Assembly: GCF_036108815.1 (NCBI RefSeq)
Contig: NZ_CP107985.1
Span: forward strand, 9,545,501-9,609,500
Source of the DNA: Streptomyces sp. NBC_00353
Lineage (GTDB): Bacteria; Actinomycetota; Actinomycetes; Streptomycetales; Streptomycetaceae
Reading direction: 5' to 3'
Length of the DNA stretch: 64,000 nucleotides
The position numbers and the translations under genes are program-made. The notes below the pieces were generated by a model that worked only from the letters and a program-made list of their open reading frames with translations, was not told the origin of the DNA and ran no database searches. This document shows, piece by piece, positions 18,168 through 27,183 of the stretch. Each line of letters begins with the position of its first letter. The stretch's first letter is position 1.

Positions 18168-19124
18168 ATGCCTGGCACCAACCGTCTTCTGTGCCTCGGC
18201 GCCTCGGTCCTGCTGGCCGGCCTGGCAGCCCAGCCCGCCCCGGCCGTCGCGCACGATCTGCCGCGCACCTATGTAGTCTCACGGTCCCCGGGGGTCCTGC
18301 CCGAGGGGATCGCGATCGACCGCGACGGCACGATGTACGTGTCCTCCGACGGCACCGGCGCGCTGTACCGGGGGACCGTCCGCGACCCGCGCCTGCGTCC
18401 CTTCCGCGCGGACGGCGTCGAGGACCGTACGAGCACCCTGGGGGTGCACACCGACGCCCGGGGGCGGGTCTTCTCGGTGGGAGGCGCCGAGCTGACCGTC
18501 CACGACCGCCGCGGGCGCCTGCTGGCCACGCGTACCGCGCAGAGCGGACCGCTCGGCGCGTCCGACCTCAACGACCTTGTGATCACCGAGGACGCCGTCT
18601 ACGTCACGGACTGGGCCAATCCCGTCGTGCACCGCGCCGAGATCCACGGCGGCGAACTCGGGCCCTTGGAGCCCTGGCTGGACGTCCGCTCCGCCTTCCC
18701 GCAGTTCCCGGCGCAGTTCTGGCTGCTCAACGGCATCGTGGCGGACCGGTCGGGGCGAACTCTGCTGGTGGCCTCCAACGGGACGGAGGCCGTGTGGCGG
18801 GTCGACGTCGCCACCCGGGAGGTCGGTCAACTGGATCTGGACGGGGCGTCCTTCGGTGCCGACGGCATGCTGCTGCGCGGGCGGACGTTGTACGCGGTGC
18901 TCAACTACGGCGCCCCGAGCGGGGTCTACGTCGCCACGCTCGACGAGGAGCTGCGCACCGGATCGGTGACCCACCGGATCACGGGCGAGCCGTTCGACCT
19001 GCCCACCACGCTGGCCCGCCATGGCTGCCGGCTCTACGTGGTGAACAGCCAGAACGACGACCCCCCGGGGGAGCCCCCGTACACCGTGAGCGCGATCGAC
19101 GACCCGGCCTGCGACCGTCCCTAG
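18168..19124 (+). CDS. Secreted SMP-30/gluconolactonase-like beta-propeller protein
   Basis: A 318-residue exported protein. The signal peptide is at residues 1-28 (CLGASVLLAGLAAQPAPAVA), then six propeller-type blades with YVSSDGTGALYRG, VYVTDWANPVVHRAE and LNGIVADRSGRTLLVASN. The SMP-30-like fold commonly acts as a lactonase or sugar-acid hydrolase, but no substrate can be assigned. The ATG at 18168 follows CGGAGGTCGCAACG; in-frame ATGs at 18087 and 18147 have poorer ribosome sites. Divergent from the ArsR-like regulator. Confidence 0.87.
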   Translation: MPGTNRLLCLGASVLLAGLAAQPAPAVAHDLPRTYVVSRSPGVLPEGIAIDRDGTMYVSSDGTGALYRGTVRDPRLRPFRADGVEDRTSTLGVHTDARGRVFSVGGAELTVHDRRGRLLATRTAQSGPLGASDLNDLVITEDAVYVTDWANPVVHRAEIHGGELGPLEPWLDVRSAFPQFPAQFWLLNGIVADRSGRTLLVASNGTEAVWRVDVATREVGQLDLDGASFGADGMLLRGRTLYAVLNYGAPSGVYVATLDEELRTGSVTHRITGEPFDLPTTLARHGCRLYVVNSQNDDPPGEPPYTVSAIDDPACDRP

Positions 19125-19315
19125 CCTGTTCGTCAGCTCCCGGCCACCGGTCGAAGGCTGAGGAAGTGGACCTGGTCCGCACGTACTGTGTTCGGCTCAT
19201 GCCTTCGACGAACTCGATGGGGGAGAGCCGGACCATGGCTGCCCCTTTCCGAGGCTGCCCAGCTGCTGAAGCGCAGGTGACAACTGGCCGGAAAACCCGG
19301 CGTAGGTGTCATCTA

Positions 19316-20546
19316 GTGCCGCCTCAGGCAACGTTTGCCCTGTCGACGACGGCTTGTAGGTGCTGGTCGTCGGCATGGCGGTTTCGCCAGATGATGTAGC
19401 GGCGGATCATGCTGCCCTGTTCCTTGTGGTCGGCGTGGTCCGTGCCGTCCAGAGTGAAGTAGCGCAGGGCCGTGAACTGGGCCTCGATGCGGTTGAGCCA
19501 GGAGGAGTTGGTCGGTGTGTAGGCGATCTCGACGTTGTTCGCGGCAGCCCAGGTGCCGACCCGCTGGCACCTTTTCGTGGTCAGGTGCGGGGAGAAGTTG
19601 TCGGCCACGATCGCGATCCGGACGGTGTCCGGGTAGAGGCTGCGCAGGTAGCGGCAGAACTCCAGGAACTGGGTGCGCTTCTTGACCGGTTTGATGTGGC
19701 CGTAGAGCTTGTCCTTGGCCAGGTCCAGGGCGGCGAACAGGTGTCGCACCCCGCCGTAGCGGTTGTAGGTCGCTCGTCGCCGTCGGCGCGGTTCACGGTC
19801 GGGGTCCTTGTGTGTGCCGCCGCGCTCGGCCCACTGCCGGCCCGGGTGGGGCATCAGGTTGAGCGGCCCGAACTCGTCCATGCAGAAGATGACTTCGGGT
19901 TCGCCGTCCTCGGGTATAACCTCGCCGTCGGCGATGGCGTACAGGTGCTCGACCCGCGCTTTCTTGGCCGCGTAGTCCGGATCGCGTGAGGTCTTCCAGG
20001 TCTTCAGGCGTTGAAACGAGACGCCTTCCTCGCGGAGCAGGATGCGCAGGCCCTCGTGGCTGATGTCGTCGACCACCCCCTCGGCGACCAGGAAGTCCGC
20101 CAGCTTGGTCAGGCTCCAGGTCGAGAACGGCAGGTCGTGCTCGGTCGGCTTCGACTTCGCGATCTTCTTGATCTCACGGCGCTCCGGCAGCGTGAACGTC
20201 TTCGGCCGGCCACCGGAGTACTTCGGATACAGAGAGTCGAAGCCGTCGGCGTTGAAGTTGTGGATCACGTCCCGGACCCGGTCGTCGCTGGTGAACGACA
20301 CCTCGGCGATCTTCGCCACCGGCATGCCCTGCGCGGACAGCAGCACCATCTGGGCCCGCCGCCAGGTCACCACCGACCCGGCGCCTCTGCGGATAATCCG
20401 CAGCAGTCGCCGCCCCTCATCATCATCGATCTCTCGGACACGCACTCGTTCTGGCACCCGGACAGAATGATGCCCACGCGCCGTCCACTACAGCACCCGG
20501 ACGGCGCGTCACATCACAACAGGGCAAACGTTGCCTGATCCGGCAC
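19316..20546 (-). mobile_element. IS630-family insertion sequence, apparently intact
   Basis: 1,231 bp bounded by 28-bp terminal inverted repeats (19316-19343, beginning GTGCCGCCTCAGG; 20519-20546, reverse GTGCCGGATCAGG) that differ at two positions. Both ends are flanked by TA (19314-19315 and 20547-20548), the target duplication expected of IS630/Tc1-mariner elements. It encodes one full-length transposase whose stop codon lies inside the left repeat. Probably a recent, potentially active insertion. Confidence 0.93.
19324..20457 (-). CDS. IS630-family transposase
   Basis: 377 residues. The N-terminal helix-turn-helix region (about 30-85: VVTWRRAQMVLLSAQGMPVAKIAE) is followed by a complete DDE catalytic core: Asp194 in FCMDEFGP, Asp286 in IVADNFSPH and Glu325 in SSWLNRIEAQF. 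No frameshift or stop. The family cuts and pastes into TA dinucleotides, consistent with the flanking sequence. Confidence 0.96.
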   Translation of the reverse strand: MPERVRVREIDDDEGRRLLRIIRRGAGSVVTWRRAQMVLLSAQGMPVAKIAEVSFTSDDRVRDVIHNFNADGFDSLYPKYSGGRPKTFTLPERREIKKIAKSKPTEHDLPFSTWSLTKLADFLVAEGVVDDISHEGLRILLREEGVSFQRLKTWKTSRDPDYAAKKARVEHLYAIADGEVIPEDGEPEVIFCMDEFGPLNLMPHPGRQWAERGGTHKDPDREPRRRRRATYNRYGGVRHLFAALDLAKDKLYGHIKPVKKRTQFLEFCRYLRSLYPDTVRIAIVADNFSPHLTTKRCQRVGTWAAANNVEIAYTPTNSSWLNRIEAQFTALRYFTLDGTDHADHKEQGSMIRRYIIWRNRHADDQHLQAVVDRANVA

Positions 20547-20877
20547 TAGCTCGACTTTCCAGTGCCAAGTGGCGCGAAAACGCAGCCTTCCCGCCCCGGT
20601 CACACTGCGGGAAGGCCGTGTACGGGACGTAAGGCACGAGCCCCGGTCGGTGTCCGGGCAGGCGGTAGCCCCGGTCCCTCCACGTCGCGGACGTGATGCG
20701 GCCCCGCCCGCAGGGGATCGCCCGGGCGGGTCCGCTCTACTTGGCAGCAGAACCTGGGAACCGCCGTCGAGCGGAGTGTGAGCCGCCACAACAACTGCTT
20801 GAAGACAGCAGTCGTCGGGACTGACGGCCTGCCGAGCGATGCCGTCGCCGACCGCGTGGATACCAAGGGAGGATGTC

Positions 20878-21070
20878 TCCGATCGAGGCCCGAACCGCGA
20901 ACATCACGCGACCGTCAGTGCTCTGCTGGCCCAGGCGCACGGCATCCGTGAAATCGCCCGGGAACTACATATGGGCGGCAACACGCCGCACCGCCCGCGC
21001 AGCGAGCCCCGCAGAACTCCTGAGCGGTCGGCACCAGCCCCGGTTCAGGCAGCTCGACCCTGTACCGCAC
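20878..21070 (+). pseudogene. ISL3-like transposase N-terminal remnant
   Basis: One frame reads NREHHATVSALLAQAHGIRE then IARELHMGGNT, and the next frame continues TARAASPAELLSGRHQPRF. Together these match the DNA-binding start of ISL3-type transposases (HAxVHxLLAQGxxIRxIARxL...YARAxxxxxLxxGRxxPR). A small deletion near 20980 separates the frames, and no catalytic region follows. The rest of 20549-21182 holds only a hairpin (CCTTCCCGC/GCGGGAAGG, 20586-20615). Confidence 0.6.
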
Positions 21071-21182
21071 CCTCGCCGCGTACGACGAAGCCGTCGCCAC
21101 GACAGCCGACCGCTGATCCAATTCTTGTCCGGCGACCACTGACTTCATCGGCCGCACGGGGTGCCGTCGGGCCGCCGTAGCC

Positions 21183-22097
21183 CTATGGGCGGGGGTGTGT
21201 TTCCCCGGGCCGGTCGGCCGCGGGTGCGCTGGGTTCCCGCGGCGGAGAGTTGTCGGGGCCGGCCCAGGATGCGAGGAACCGGAGACTTTCTTGCGCGGCG
21301 GATCCCGGTACGGCTGTCATGACCATGAGCTGCTGGTCGGGATCGGTGGCGCAGCTGAGGATCTCCCAGTCGAGGGTCAGCTCTCCGGCGACGGGGTGGT
21401 TGAGTTTCTTGGTGCCGCATGTCTTGTGTGCGACGTCGTGGGCGGCCCACCACTGCCGGAAATCGGGGTCACGTACGGAGAGCTCGCCGACCAGTATCGC
21501 CAGCCGGGGATCATCCGGGTATTGAATGGCGTCCATTCTGAGGTAGGCCACGCAAGTGCGGGCTGTTGTTTCCCAGTCCGCGAAGAGTCCACGCACGTGC
21601 GGGTCGACGAAAGCCAGTCTGAGATAATTTCGCTCCACTGGTGGCAAGGCCGAAAAATCGGTGATGAGAGAAGCCGCGAGTGAATTCCAAGCCAGGATGT
21701 CCATGTGCCGCCCCAGGACCAGGGCGGGCGAGTCCGTGAGCTGGTCCAGCAGCCGCTGCAGCTGCGGACGGACTCGCTGGGCGGGTCGTCGCTGCGAGCG
21801 TCCTCGGCGCTTGGCTCCGTGTAGGCCCCTCATGTAGGCGGTCTGATCCTCGTCGAGGTGCAGAGCGTGTGCCAAGGAGGTCAGGACCTGTTCGGATGCT
21901 TGGAGCCGACCCTGTTCGACGCGGGTGTAGTAGTCGGTGCTGATGGCAGCCAGGTGTGCCACTTCCTCGCGGCGCAGGCCGGGGACCCGGCGGGCGGTTC
22001 CGGACTGGGGAAGACCTGCTTGGGCGGGGGTCAGTTCGGCCCGCCGCGCCTTGAGGAATTCCCCGAGCTCGTTGCGCTGTGCGTCTGCGGTAGCCAT
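21183..22097 (-). CDS. XRE-type regulator with MmyB-like ligand domain
   Basis: A 304-residue regulator. An N-terminal HTH (residues 10-75: LGEFLKARRAELTPAQAGLP, RVPGLRREEVAHLAAISTDYYTRVEQGR) is followed by a MmyB-type sensor domain (about 110-275: DILAWNSLAASLI, LDWEILSCATDPDQQLMVM). In this family the C-terminal domain binds a small molecule, reportedly fatty-acid-like. Divergent from the Cys-type hydrolase, its likely target. The start at 22097 fits the canonical N-terminus; the frame continues upstream without coding character. Confidence 0.93.
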   Translation of the reverse strand: MATADAQRNELGEFLKARRAELTPAQAGLPQSGTARRVPGLRREEVAHLAAISTDYYTRVEQGRLQASEQVLTSLAHALHLDEDQTAYMRGLHGAKRRGRSQRRPAQRVRPQLQRLLDQLTDSPALVLGRHMDILAWNSLAASLITDFSALPPVERNYLRLAFVDPHVRGLFADWETTARTCVAYLRMDAIQYPDDPRLAILVGELSVRDPDFRQWWAAHDVAHKTCGTKKLNHPVAGELTLDWEILSCATDPDQQLMVMTAVPGSAAQESLRFLASWAGPDNSPPREPSAPAADRPGETHPRP

Positions 22098-22142
22098 GTC
22101 TTCAGTGTGGCAGGCGGTACGCCTCCTGTGAGGGGGAGGAAT

Positions 22143-22170
22143 CTTTCCCAGGAACGCCCTTTCCCAGGAA
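22143..22170. promoter_or_regulatory. Tandem direct repeat between divergent genes
   Basis: CTTTCCCAGGAA occurs at 22143-22154 and again at 22159-22170, repeating every 16 bp in the space between the MmyB-like regulator and the hydrolase. This is a plausible operator pair, but not proven. Confidence 0.45.
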
Positions 22171-22287
22171 ATAGCTCTCTCTTGTTGCCCTCTATGCGGC
22201 GTGTGATCGTGGTGGAAACGCCTCCCCGAGAGGCCTCGCAGACACAAACCATCACGGAAATTTGCCGATATCAAGAAGGGCATGAAA

Positions 22288-23211
22288 ATGAAGCCGATCA
22301 GTGTGGAATTCCAGAGCAACGGCATCACGCTTGCCGGAAATCTGTTCTTCCCCGAGGACCATGCGGAAGGTGACCGGCGGCCGGCGGTGCTCATCGCGCA
22401 CCCCTTCGGCGGTGTCAAGGAGCAGACGGCCGGACTGTACGCGCAGAAGCTCGCCGCACAGGGCTTCGTCACGCTCGCCTTCGACGCCGCCTACCAGGGC
22501 GAGAGCGCGGGAGAGCCGCGGTTCCTGGAGAACCCGTTCGCCCGTGCGGAAGACATCAAGAGCGCGGCAACCTTCCTGACCACCCGCGATGCGGTCGACC
22601 CGGAGCGCATCGGCGCACTCGGCATCTGCGCCGCAGGCGGCTACGTCCCCTTCGCGGCGACGACCGACCACCGCATCAAGGCAGTGGCGACCGTCAGCGC
22701 GGCGGACATCGGCGCCCTGTTCCGCGAGGGGCTGGGCGGCGGCCAGGACGAGCAGGTCCTGCGGGGCATGCTCGACGCCGCGGCCCAGGCCCGTACCGCG
22801 GAAGCCGTGGACGGCATCTTCCAGCTGGGCCCGGTCGTCCCGGAGACCCAGGAAGAGGCCCGCGGCTGGCCGACCCTCTACCAGGAGGGCCACGACTACT
22901 ACCGCACCCCGCGCGCGCAGCACCCGAACTCTCCCAACCGGTACCTGCTCCGCAGCGTTGACCAGATCGCCCAGTACTCGTCGTACGACCTGGTCGACCT
23001 GATCTCCCCGCGCCCCCTGCTGATGATCGCCGGCACCGAGGCGGACACGGCGTACTTCAGCCGTGAGGCGATCGGAAGGGCCCGTGAGCCCAAGGAGCTG
23101 TTCTGGATCGACGGTGCCACGCACATCGACCTCTACGACAAGGACGAGTACGTGCCGACCGCGGTCGCGAAGCTGACCGGCTTCTTCAAGGAGAGCCTGG
23201 CCACTGCCTGA
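22288..23211 (+). CDS. Dienelactone-hydrolase-like alpha/beta hydrolase with Cys nucleophile
   Basis: A 307-residue cytoplasmic hydrolase. The oxyanion region is AHPFGGVKEQ, the nucleophile elbow is GICAAGG with Cys114 in place of Ser, and the catalytic His is in DGATHIDLYDK. Cys-centred triads are typical of dienelactone hydrolases and the YcjY-like group. Two ATGs lie close together; 22288 has the better spacing from the AAGAAGGG ribosome site. Divergent from the MmyB-like regulator, which may sense its substrate. A strong hairpin terminator follows. Confidence 0.9.
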   Translation: MKPISVEFQSNGITLAGNLFFPEDHAEGDRRPAVLIAHPFGGVKEQTAGLYAQKLAAQGFVTLAFDAAYQGESAGEPRFLENPFARAEDIKSAATFLTTRDAVDPERIGALGICAAGGYVPFAATTDHRIKAVATVSAADIGALFREGLGGGQDEQVLRGMLDAAAQARTAEAVDGIFQLGPVVPETQEEARGWPTLYQEGHDYYRTPRAQHPNSPNRYLLRSVDQIAQYSSYDLVDLISPRPLLMIAGTEADTAYFSREAIGRAREPKELFWIDGATHIDLYDKDEYVPTAVAKLTGFFKESLATA

Positions 23212-23244
23212 CCTGGGGCCCGGGCTGGCAGGCCGCAGGTGATT

Positions 23245-23271
23245 CCGGCCCGGCCTCGGAGGCCGGGCCGG
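23245..23271 (+). terminator. Hairpin terminator after the hydrolase
   Basis: Perfect 12-bp stem CCGGCCCGGCCT / AGGCCGGGCCGG with a 3-nt loop, 34 bp after the hydrolase stop codon. No T-run, as is usual in high-GC actinobacteria. Confidence 0.8.
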
Positions 23272-23497
23272 TGTCAGCCGGTTACGGGGTCGGAAGTGAG
23301 AGCGGCGGACTGCTGGGACCAGTCGGTGTGCGCCGGGAGCCTGGGGTTGGCTGCGTAGGCCGCATCCGAGAGCGCTTGTCGCTGGTTCTTGAGAATTACG
23401 GCCCGCCAGGAGGCCGTCAGGGCACCGCGGCAGCTCGCCCAGCCCCACTGGGCGGTAACCGGGGCGCGGTGTGGCGGGGAGGGTGCGGCGCTGCGGG

Positions 23498-23584
23498 GCG
23501 CAGCGTTCGTGCTTTTGCTTCGGGGCGGGGCGGGGCGGGGCGCTGCGCCGTCCGTGCCGCGCGGCGGTGCGGGTCCGCTGCGCT
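23498..23584. repeat. Dispersed GC-rich repeat, copy 1
   Basis: Shares an interrupted pattern with 57088-57176: a GCGCAGCG-like start, a CTTTTGCTTCGGGG-like segment, GGGGCGCTGCGC, CCGTGCCG, GGCGGTGCGGG and GCTGCGCT in the same order and spacing, and a GCGCTCTCACG further on. This copy also has four tandem CGGGG units (23521-23540). Function unknown. Confidence 0.5.
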
Positions 23585-23709
23585 TCCCCGTACCGTCTCA
23601 CCGTGTGCCGGGCATCCCGCGCTCTCACGAGCTGCGGGTTGGGGCAGCCGGTCATCGGCCGCTCCGCGCCCGGCTTCCTCGCTTCGCGCTGCTTCAAGGA
23701 GAGCCCGCC

Positions 23710-23940
23710 GTGGCAGAGACGGCCGAGACGGCAGAGACGGCCGAGACGGCCGAGTCCGCGGGGCGCTATGCGCAGAGAGTCCACGTGGAAGTCGGGAACA
23801 CCTCAACGTCTTGTCGTCTCGCCGTGTCGGGCGGGTGGACGAGTGTGGCTGTCTCTCCCGGCCCGAGGGGCGAACGTCACGTGGGGTCGGGTTGTTCAGG
23901 GAATGTGGCCGCTGAAGGCAATGTGGAGGATGAGCAGTAG
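23710..23940 (+). CDS. Possible small protein with tandem Ala-Glu-Thr repeat
   Basis: A GTG at 23710 follows AAGGAG with good spacing and opens a 76-codon frame beginning VAETAETAETAETAESAG, encoded by a 9-bp tandem DNA repeat (GAGACGGCC, 23716-23755). The rest (RVHVEVGNTSTSCRLAVSG) has fair codon bias but no family I recognise. It overlaps the antisense small membrane gene by 45 bp. It may be the 5' end of a truncated gene. Confidence 0.35.
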   Translation: MAETAETAETAETAESAGRYAQRVHVEVGNTSTSCRLAVSGGWTSVAVSPGPRGERHVGSGCSGNVAAEGNVEDEQ

Positions 23941-24117
23941 CACTGCCATTAGCACGATGCCCCACGCCCTCAGGTACTCCCGCCAGAATGGCGGCGCGGG
24001 GTGGGCTGTTTCGTCGCCTGCCGCGGCTCGGCAACGATCGGAGCGGGCTACGTGCCAGGCAAGCAGTAATCCGAAGGCGGGCAGCAACCCGTAGAGAAGC
24101 AGAGCCCTGAGGTTCAC
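23896..24117 (-). CDS. Small two-TM membrane protein
   Basis: 73 residues with two hydrophobic segments: residues 4-24 (RALLLYGLLPAFGLLLAW) and 50-72 (AWGIVLMAVLLLILHIAFSG). A charged cytoplasmic loop separates them. The GTG start is preceded by AAGGGAGGCGTA, a strong ribosome site. No family assigned. It could be an orphan or a small regulator of a membrane complex. Confidence 0.6.
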   Translation of the reverse strand: MNLRALLLYGLLPAFGLLLAWHVARSDRCRAAAGDETAHPAPPFWREYLRAWGIVLMAVLLLILHIAFSGHIP

Positions 24118-24147
24118 TACGCCTCCCTTGAGCAGCCATAGCCCCGG

Positions 24148-24528
24148 TCAGAGGAGCCGAAAGCCACGGCCCTCACGTTCTTCCCCGCTTCTCGCCAGGC
24201 CAGACACCCGGCCGTTCAGCCAGCGTTCGCCGCAGTCCAGTCGGCGGCGATTGATCGGGCGCAGCAGCCGGGCCGCGTCCAGGACGTCCGCGATCCGGTG
24301 CTGAGCGGGGTCGGCGTAGCGCACCGCGTTCGTCAGCACCGTGGGGATGGAGAGTCGGTCGGCCAGGCCGAGGGTGTGGGCGGCGAGTCGCAACGAGCCT
24401 GCTCCGAGGTCTTGCAGCCCCCAGTGGAGGACCTCCAGGCGCAGGTGCGGCCCGGCGAGCTCCCGCCACGGCACCAGGAGCTCACCCGCCTGAACGGCCC
24501 CCGCCAGCCAGGCTGGAAAACCGGACAA
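24148..24528 (-). pseudogene. DNA polymerase III alpha (DnaE-like) fragment
   Basis: The translation PTVLTNAVRYADPAQHRIAD then VLDAARLLRPINRR matches the PHP-domain end of actinobacterial DnaE-type polymerases (VLTNAVRYADPxxHxxADVLDAARxL), preceded by LAAHTLGLADRLSI. Only about 100 residues of a protein of roughly 1,100 residues remain. No polymerase domain is present. The 5' side abuts and overlaps the helicase pseudogene on the other strand, so this is a recombination scar. Confidence 0.7.
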
Positions 24529-25530
24529 GATCTCGGCATCACCAAACCCCTACGCATCGGCCACCGAGACCTCTCACTCCGACTCCTCTCCTACGCCACG
24601 CTGCGCACCGTGACCCGCTTCTGCCACTCCTCCGACCCAGCCCTCACCCACCACTACGTCCCACCACTGCGCAGCCTCGAAGCACCCGCACCTCACGCCC
24701 AACTCACAGCAGCAGGCATGCCTTTCGCACGCAAAGCATGGGCCGACCGACCTGCAGAATCCCGATGCCGGCGCTGTCCGCTTCGACCACGACCACTACC
24801 TCAAAATGTGGTCACTGACCGAACCGAAGATCAACACCGACTTCCTGCTCCTCGATGAGGCCCAGGACACCAACCCCGTAGTCGAGCAGACCTTCAACAC
24901 CCAACGCGACCACGCCCAGCTCGTCATGGTCGGCGACTCCGCCCAGGCCATCTACCAATGGCGCGGAGCCCGCGACGTCATGACCACGTTCCCCGGCATA
25001 CTCCTCGCCCTGTCAAAATCCTTCCGCTTCGGCCCCATCTCGCAGCAGAAGCCAACCGCTGGCTCACCATGGCCAATGCCCCCCTGCGCCTCAAAGGTAA
25101 CGAGACGATTGCCACCGAGCTCGGCCCGGTCGAGATCCCCGACGCCGTCCTGTGCGGCACCAACGTCGGCGCCATGCGCGAAGTCATGCAGCTACTGGAA
25201 ACAGACCACCGCGTCGCGATGGTCGGGGGAGGAGAGACGCTGCGAGCATTGGCCCGAGCAGCCAACGATCTCAAAGAAGTCCGCCGCACCTTTCACCCCG
25301 AACTCATTCTCTTCCCGACCTGGGGCGAGCTGCCGGACTACGCCGATCACGATCCCGCCGGTGGCGACCTGCAGCCACTCGTCGACCTCGTCGAAACCCA
25401 CGGCACCGACGCCATCCTCAGCGCCGTCGACCAACTCGACGACGAATAAACGGCTGACCTCACCGATGGCTCCGCGTGCGAATCGCCGACGACTTCACCC
25501 CACCACCGGACGCCGACGAGCCCGATGACA
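24490..25530 (+). pseudogene. UvrD/Rep-family helicase, multiply frameshifted and truncated
   Basis: Superfamily 1 helicase remnant. Motif II is LLLDEAQDTNP and motif III is VGDSAQAIYQWRGA. The Walker A region is missing upstream of the RLNGPRQPGWKTGQ segment. The lesions I can see are a 4-bp tandem duplication (GACC repeated, about 24751-24762) and a missing C in a CCCC run near 25035 (FGP into LAAEANRWL). A stop at 25447-25449 is followed by a small deletion before VRIADDFTPPPDAD. No function is possible. Intact relatives are standalone DNA-repair-type helicases of streptomycetes. Confidence 0.85.
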
Positions 25531-25722
25531 TGGGCCGGACTGGGTGTCTCCTTTGAGTAGCCGATAGCCGGCGGGCGTGCCTCCGGGGAACGCGGTGCCC
25601 GGGCCCGGACCTCGCTGTCTGCCCGGGACTCGTTGGCGGAGGCCGGTGCTGAGCACCGCAGCAGTGGGCGGCAGTGCGCCGACGGTGGTCGCGGGCGGTG
25701 TGAAGCGGACAGGCCCCGGCGG

Positions 25723-26666
25723 CTAGGCCGGCATGGTGAGCCCGGGGACCGGCACGAGACGGTAGTTGTTTTCGTCGGAGACGACTGTCCCGGCGGTGGG
25801 TGGCGGGAAGTGACTGCCCAGGAGCAGGGTGTCGGTGTCGGCGAGCGCGGCCAGCAGGTCGCGGCGGGTCTGTGTGGCCTGGTCGGCGTCGATGTCCACG
25901 CAGCTGGTGATGTGGGGATGCGGCAGCTGCACGGGGTGGTGGATGCAGTCGCCGGTGATGACGGCCGATCGGCTGCCGCTGCGGAGTTCGACGGCGACCT
26001 GCCCCGGAGTGTGACCAGGTGTGGCGAACAGCCGGATGCCGGGAGCCACTTCGACGCCCGTGCCGCCCAGGTCGGTGGTCGCGGGTACGTCGATGAGATC
26101 GAGTTGGCCGGACTCGCGGATCGGGTAGATCGAGTCGCGGAACATCTGCTGGCGGGGTGCTTCCAACTCGACGCCTGCCCAGTAGTCCCACTTGGTGGTG
26201 GATGCCACGTACCGGGCGTTGGGGAAGGTGGGGACCCACGTGCCGTTGTCGTCGCGGGTGTTCCAGCCGACGTGGTCGGCGTGCAGGTGGGTCAGGACGA
26301 CCAGGTCGATGGTCTCGGGTGCGAAACCGGCCTCGGTGAGCCGCTGCAGGTAGTCGGTGTTCAGGTTGTGCCAGGCCGGGTTGGCACGGGTTTTGCCGTT
26401 GCCGATTCCGGTGTCGACGAGTACGCGCAGGCCGTTCGCTTCCAGGGCGAAACTGTGGCTGGCCAGATGCAGGATGCCGTCGTGGCCTGCGAAGGATGGC
26501 TGGAGCCACGGCACTTCGTTCACGACGTCGGGTGTCGCGTCGGGCAGTAGCCAGGGGCCGGTCTGCGGGGGAGTTCGGTTTCGTCGATGCGGTGTACGAC
26601 AAGGTCGCCCACGGTCCAGGCCGGGGCCATGCTGCGGGGGGTGTGCGAGGGGGCGGACGGGTTCAT
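25723..26666 (-). CDS. MBL-fold metallo-hydrolase, single-base frameshift
   Basis: Metallo-beta-lactamase-fold hydrolase, about 314 residues if the frame is restored. The zinc ligands are HLHADHVGWN, TPGHTPGQ, GDCIHHP and GSHFPPP. The start at 26666 (GAAGGAGACCTCGC before ATG) gives MAPAWTVGDLVVHRIDETEL in one frame. After a run of five Cs near 26565 the protein continues in another frame (TGPWLLPDATPDVVNEVPWL). Adding one C restores it. This is either a sequencing error or a recent null mutation. Family members are lactonase-like hydrolases; substrate unknown. Confidence 0.85.
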
Positions 26667-26756
26667 GCGAGGTCTCCTTCGGAGGATGTGAGGCATGCGG
26701 GCGGAGGCGGTAGCGGATGCGCTACGGGAGGCCACGACGGCCGACGAGCGGTATCC

Positions 26757-26841
26757 GGAGGGCGCCGAACTCCTTGATTGACGAGATCGTCCTTGAAGGG
26801 GAACGGTGCATGCTCGCCGCCGCACTGGAGTGGTTCTCCCG
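26757..26841 (+). pseudogene. Possible IS256-type transposase N-terminal scrap
   Basis: PNSLIDEIVLEGERCMLAAALE resembles the start of some IS256-family transposases (LxxLVxEGxRRMLAAALExE), but the frame loses similarity at once. The rest of 26667-27183 contains nothing else I can assign. Confidence 0.35.
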
Positions 26842-27183
26842 CCGGCACAGCAGCCGCTTCCGCATGGGCGACAGGGGCGCACCAGTACGTCGTTCGGTCG
26901 TGCTGCCGACCACCACGGGGGCTGAACCGCCAGGTCTTCGCGTCGACGGTGGCGATTCACAGCCTCAGGCAGAGGCTTGTCACCGCAGGTGCTCCAGATC
27001 TGGCCCGGCGACTTGTACGTGCGCCCGGCAATCGTCCCAATGCGCCCGGACTGGTTCGCCGCGTTACTCCGCAGTCCGCCACCTATGAGATTTCGAAGCT
27101 CGAAATGTAATAATTCATGCCAATCGATACAAAGAACCCCCTTCGGGGATGTCGGCCTTCATGAGCGGGATGGATGGCGCGCC

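Noticed and set aside
19314..20548. IS630 element as a truncated copy
   Set aside because: Both inverted repeats, TA flanks and all three catalytic residues are present.
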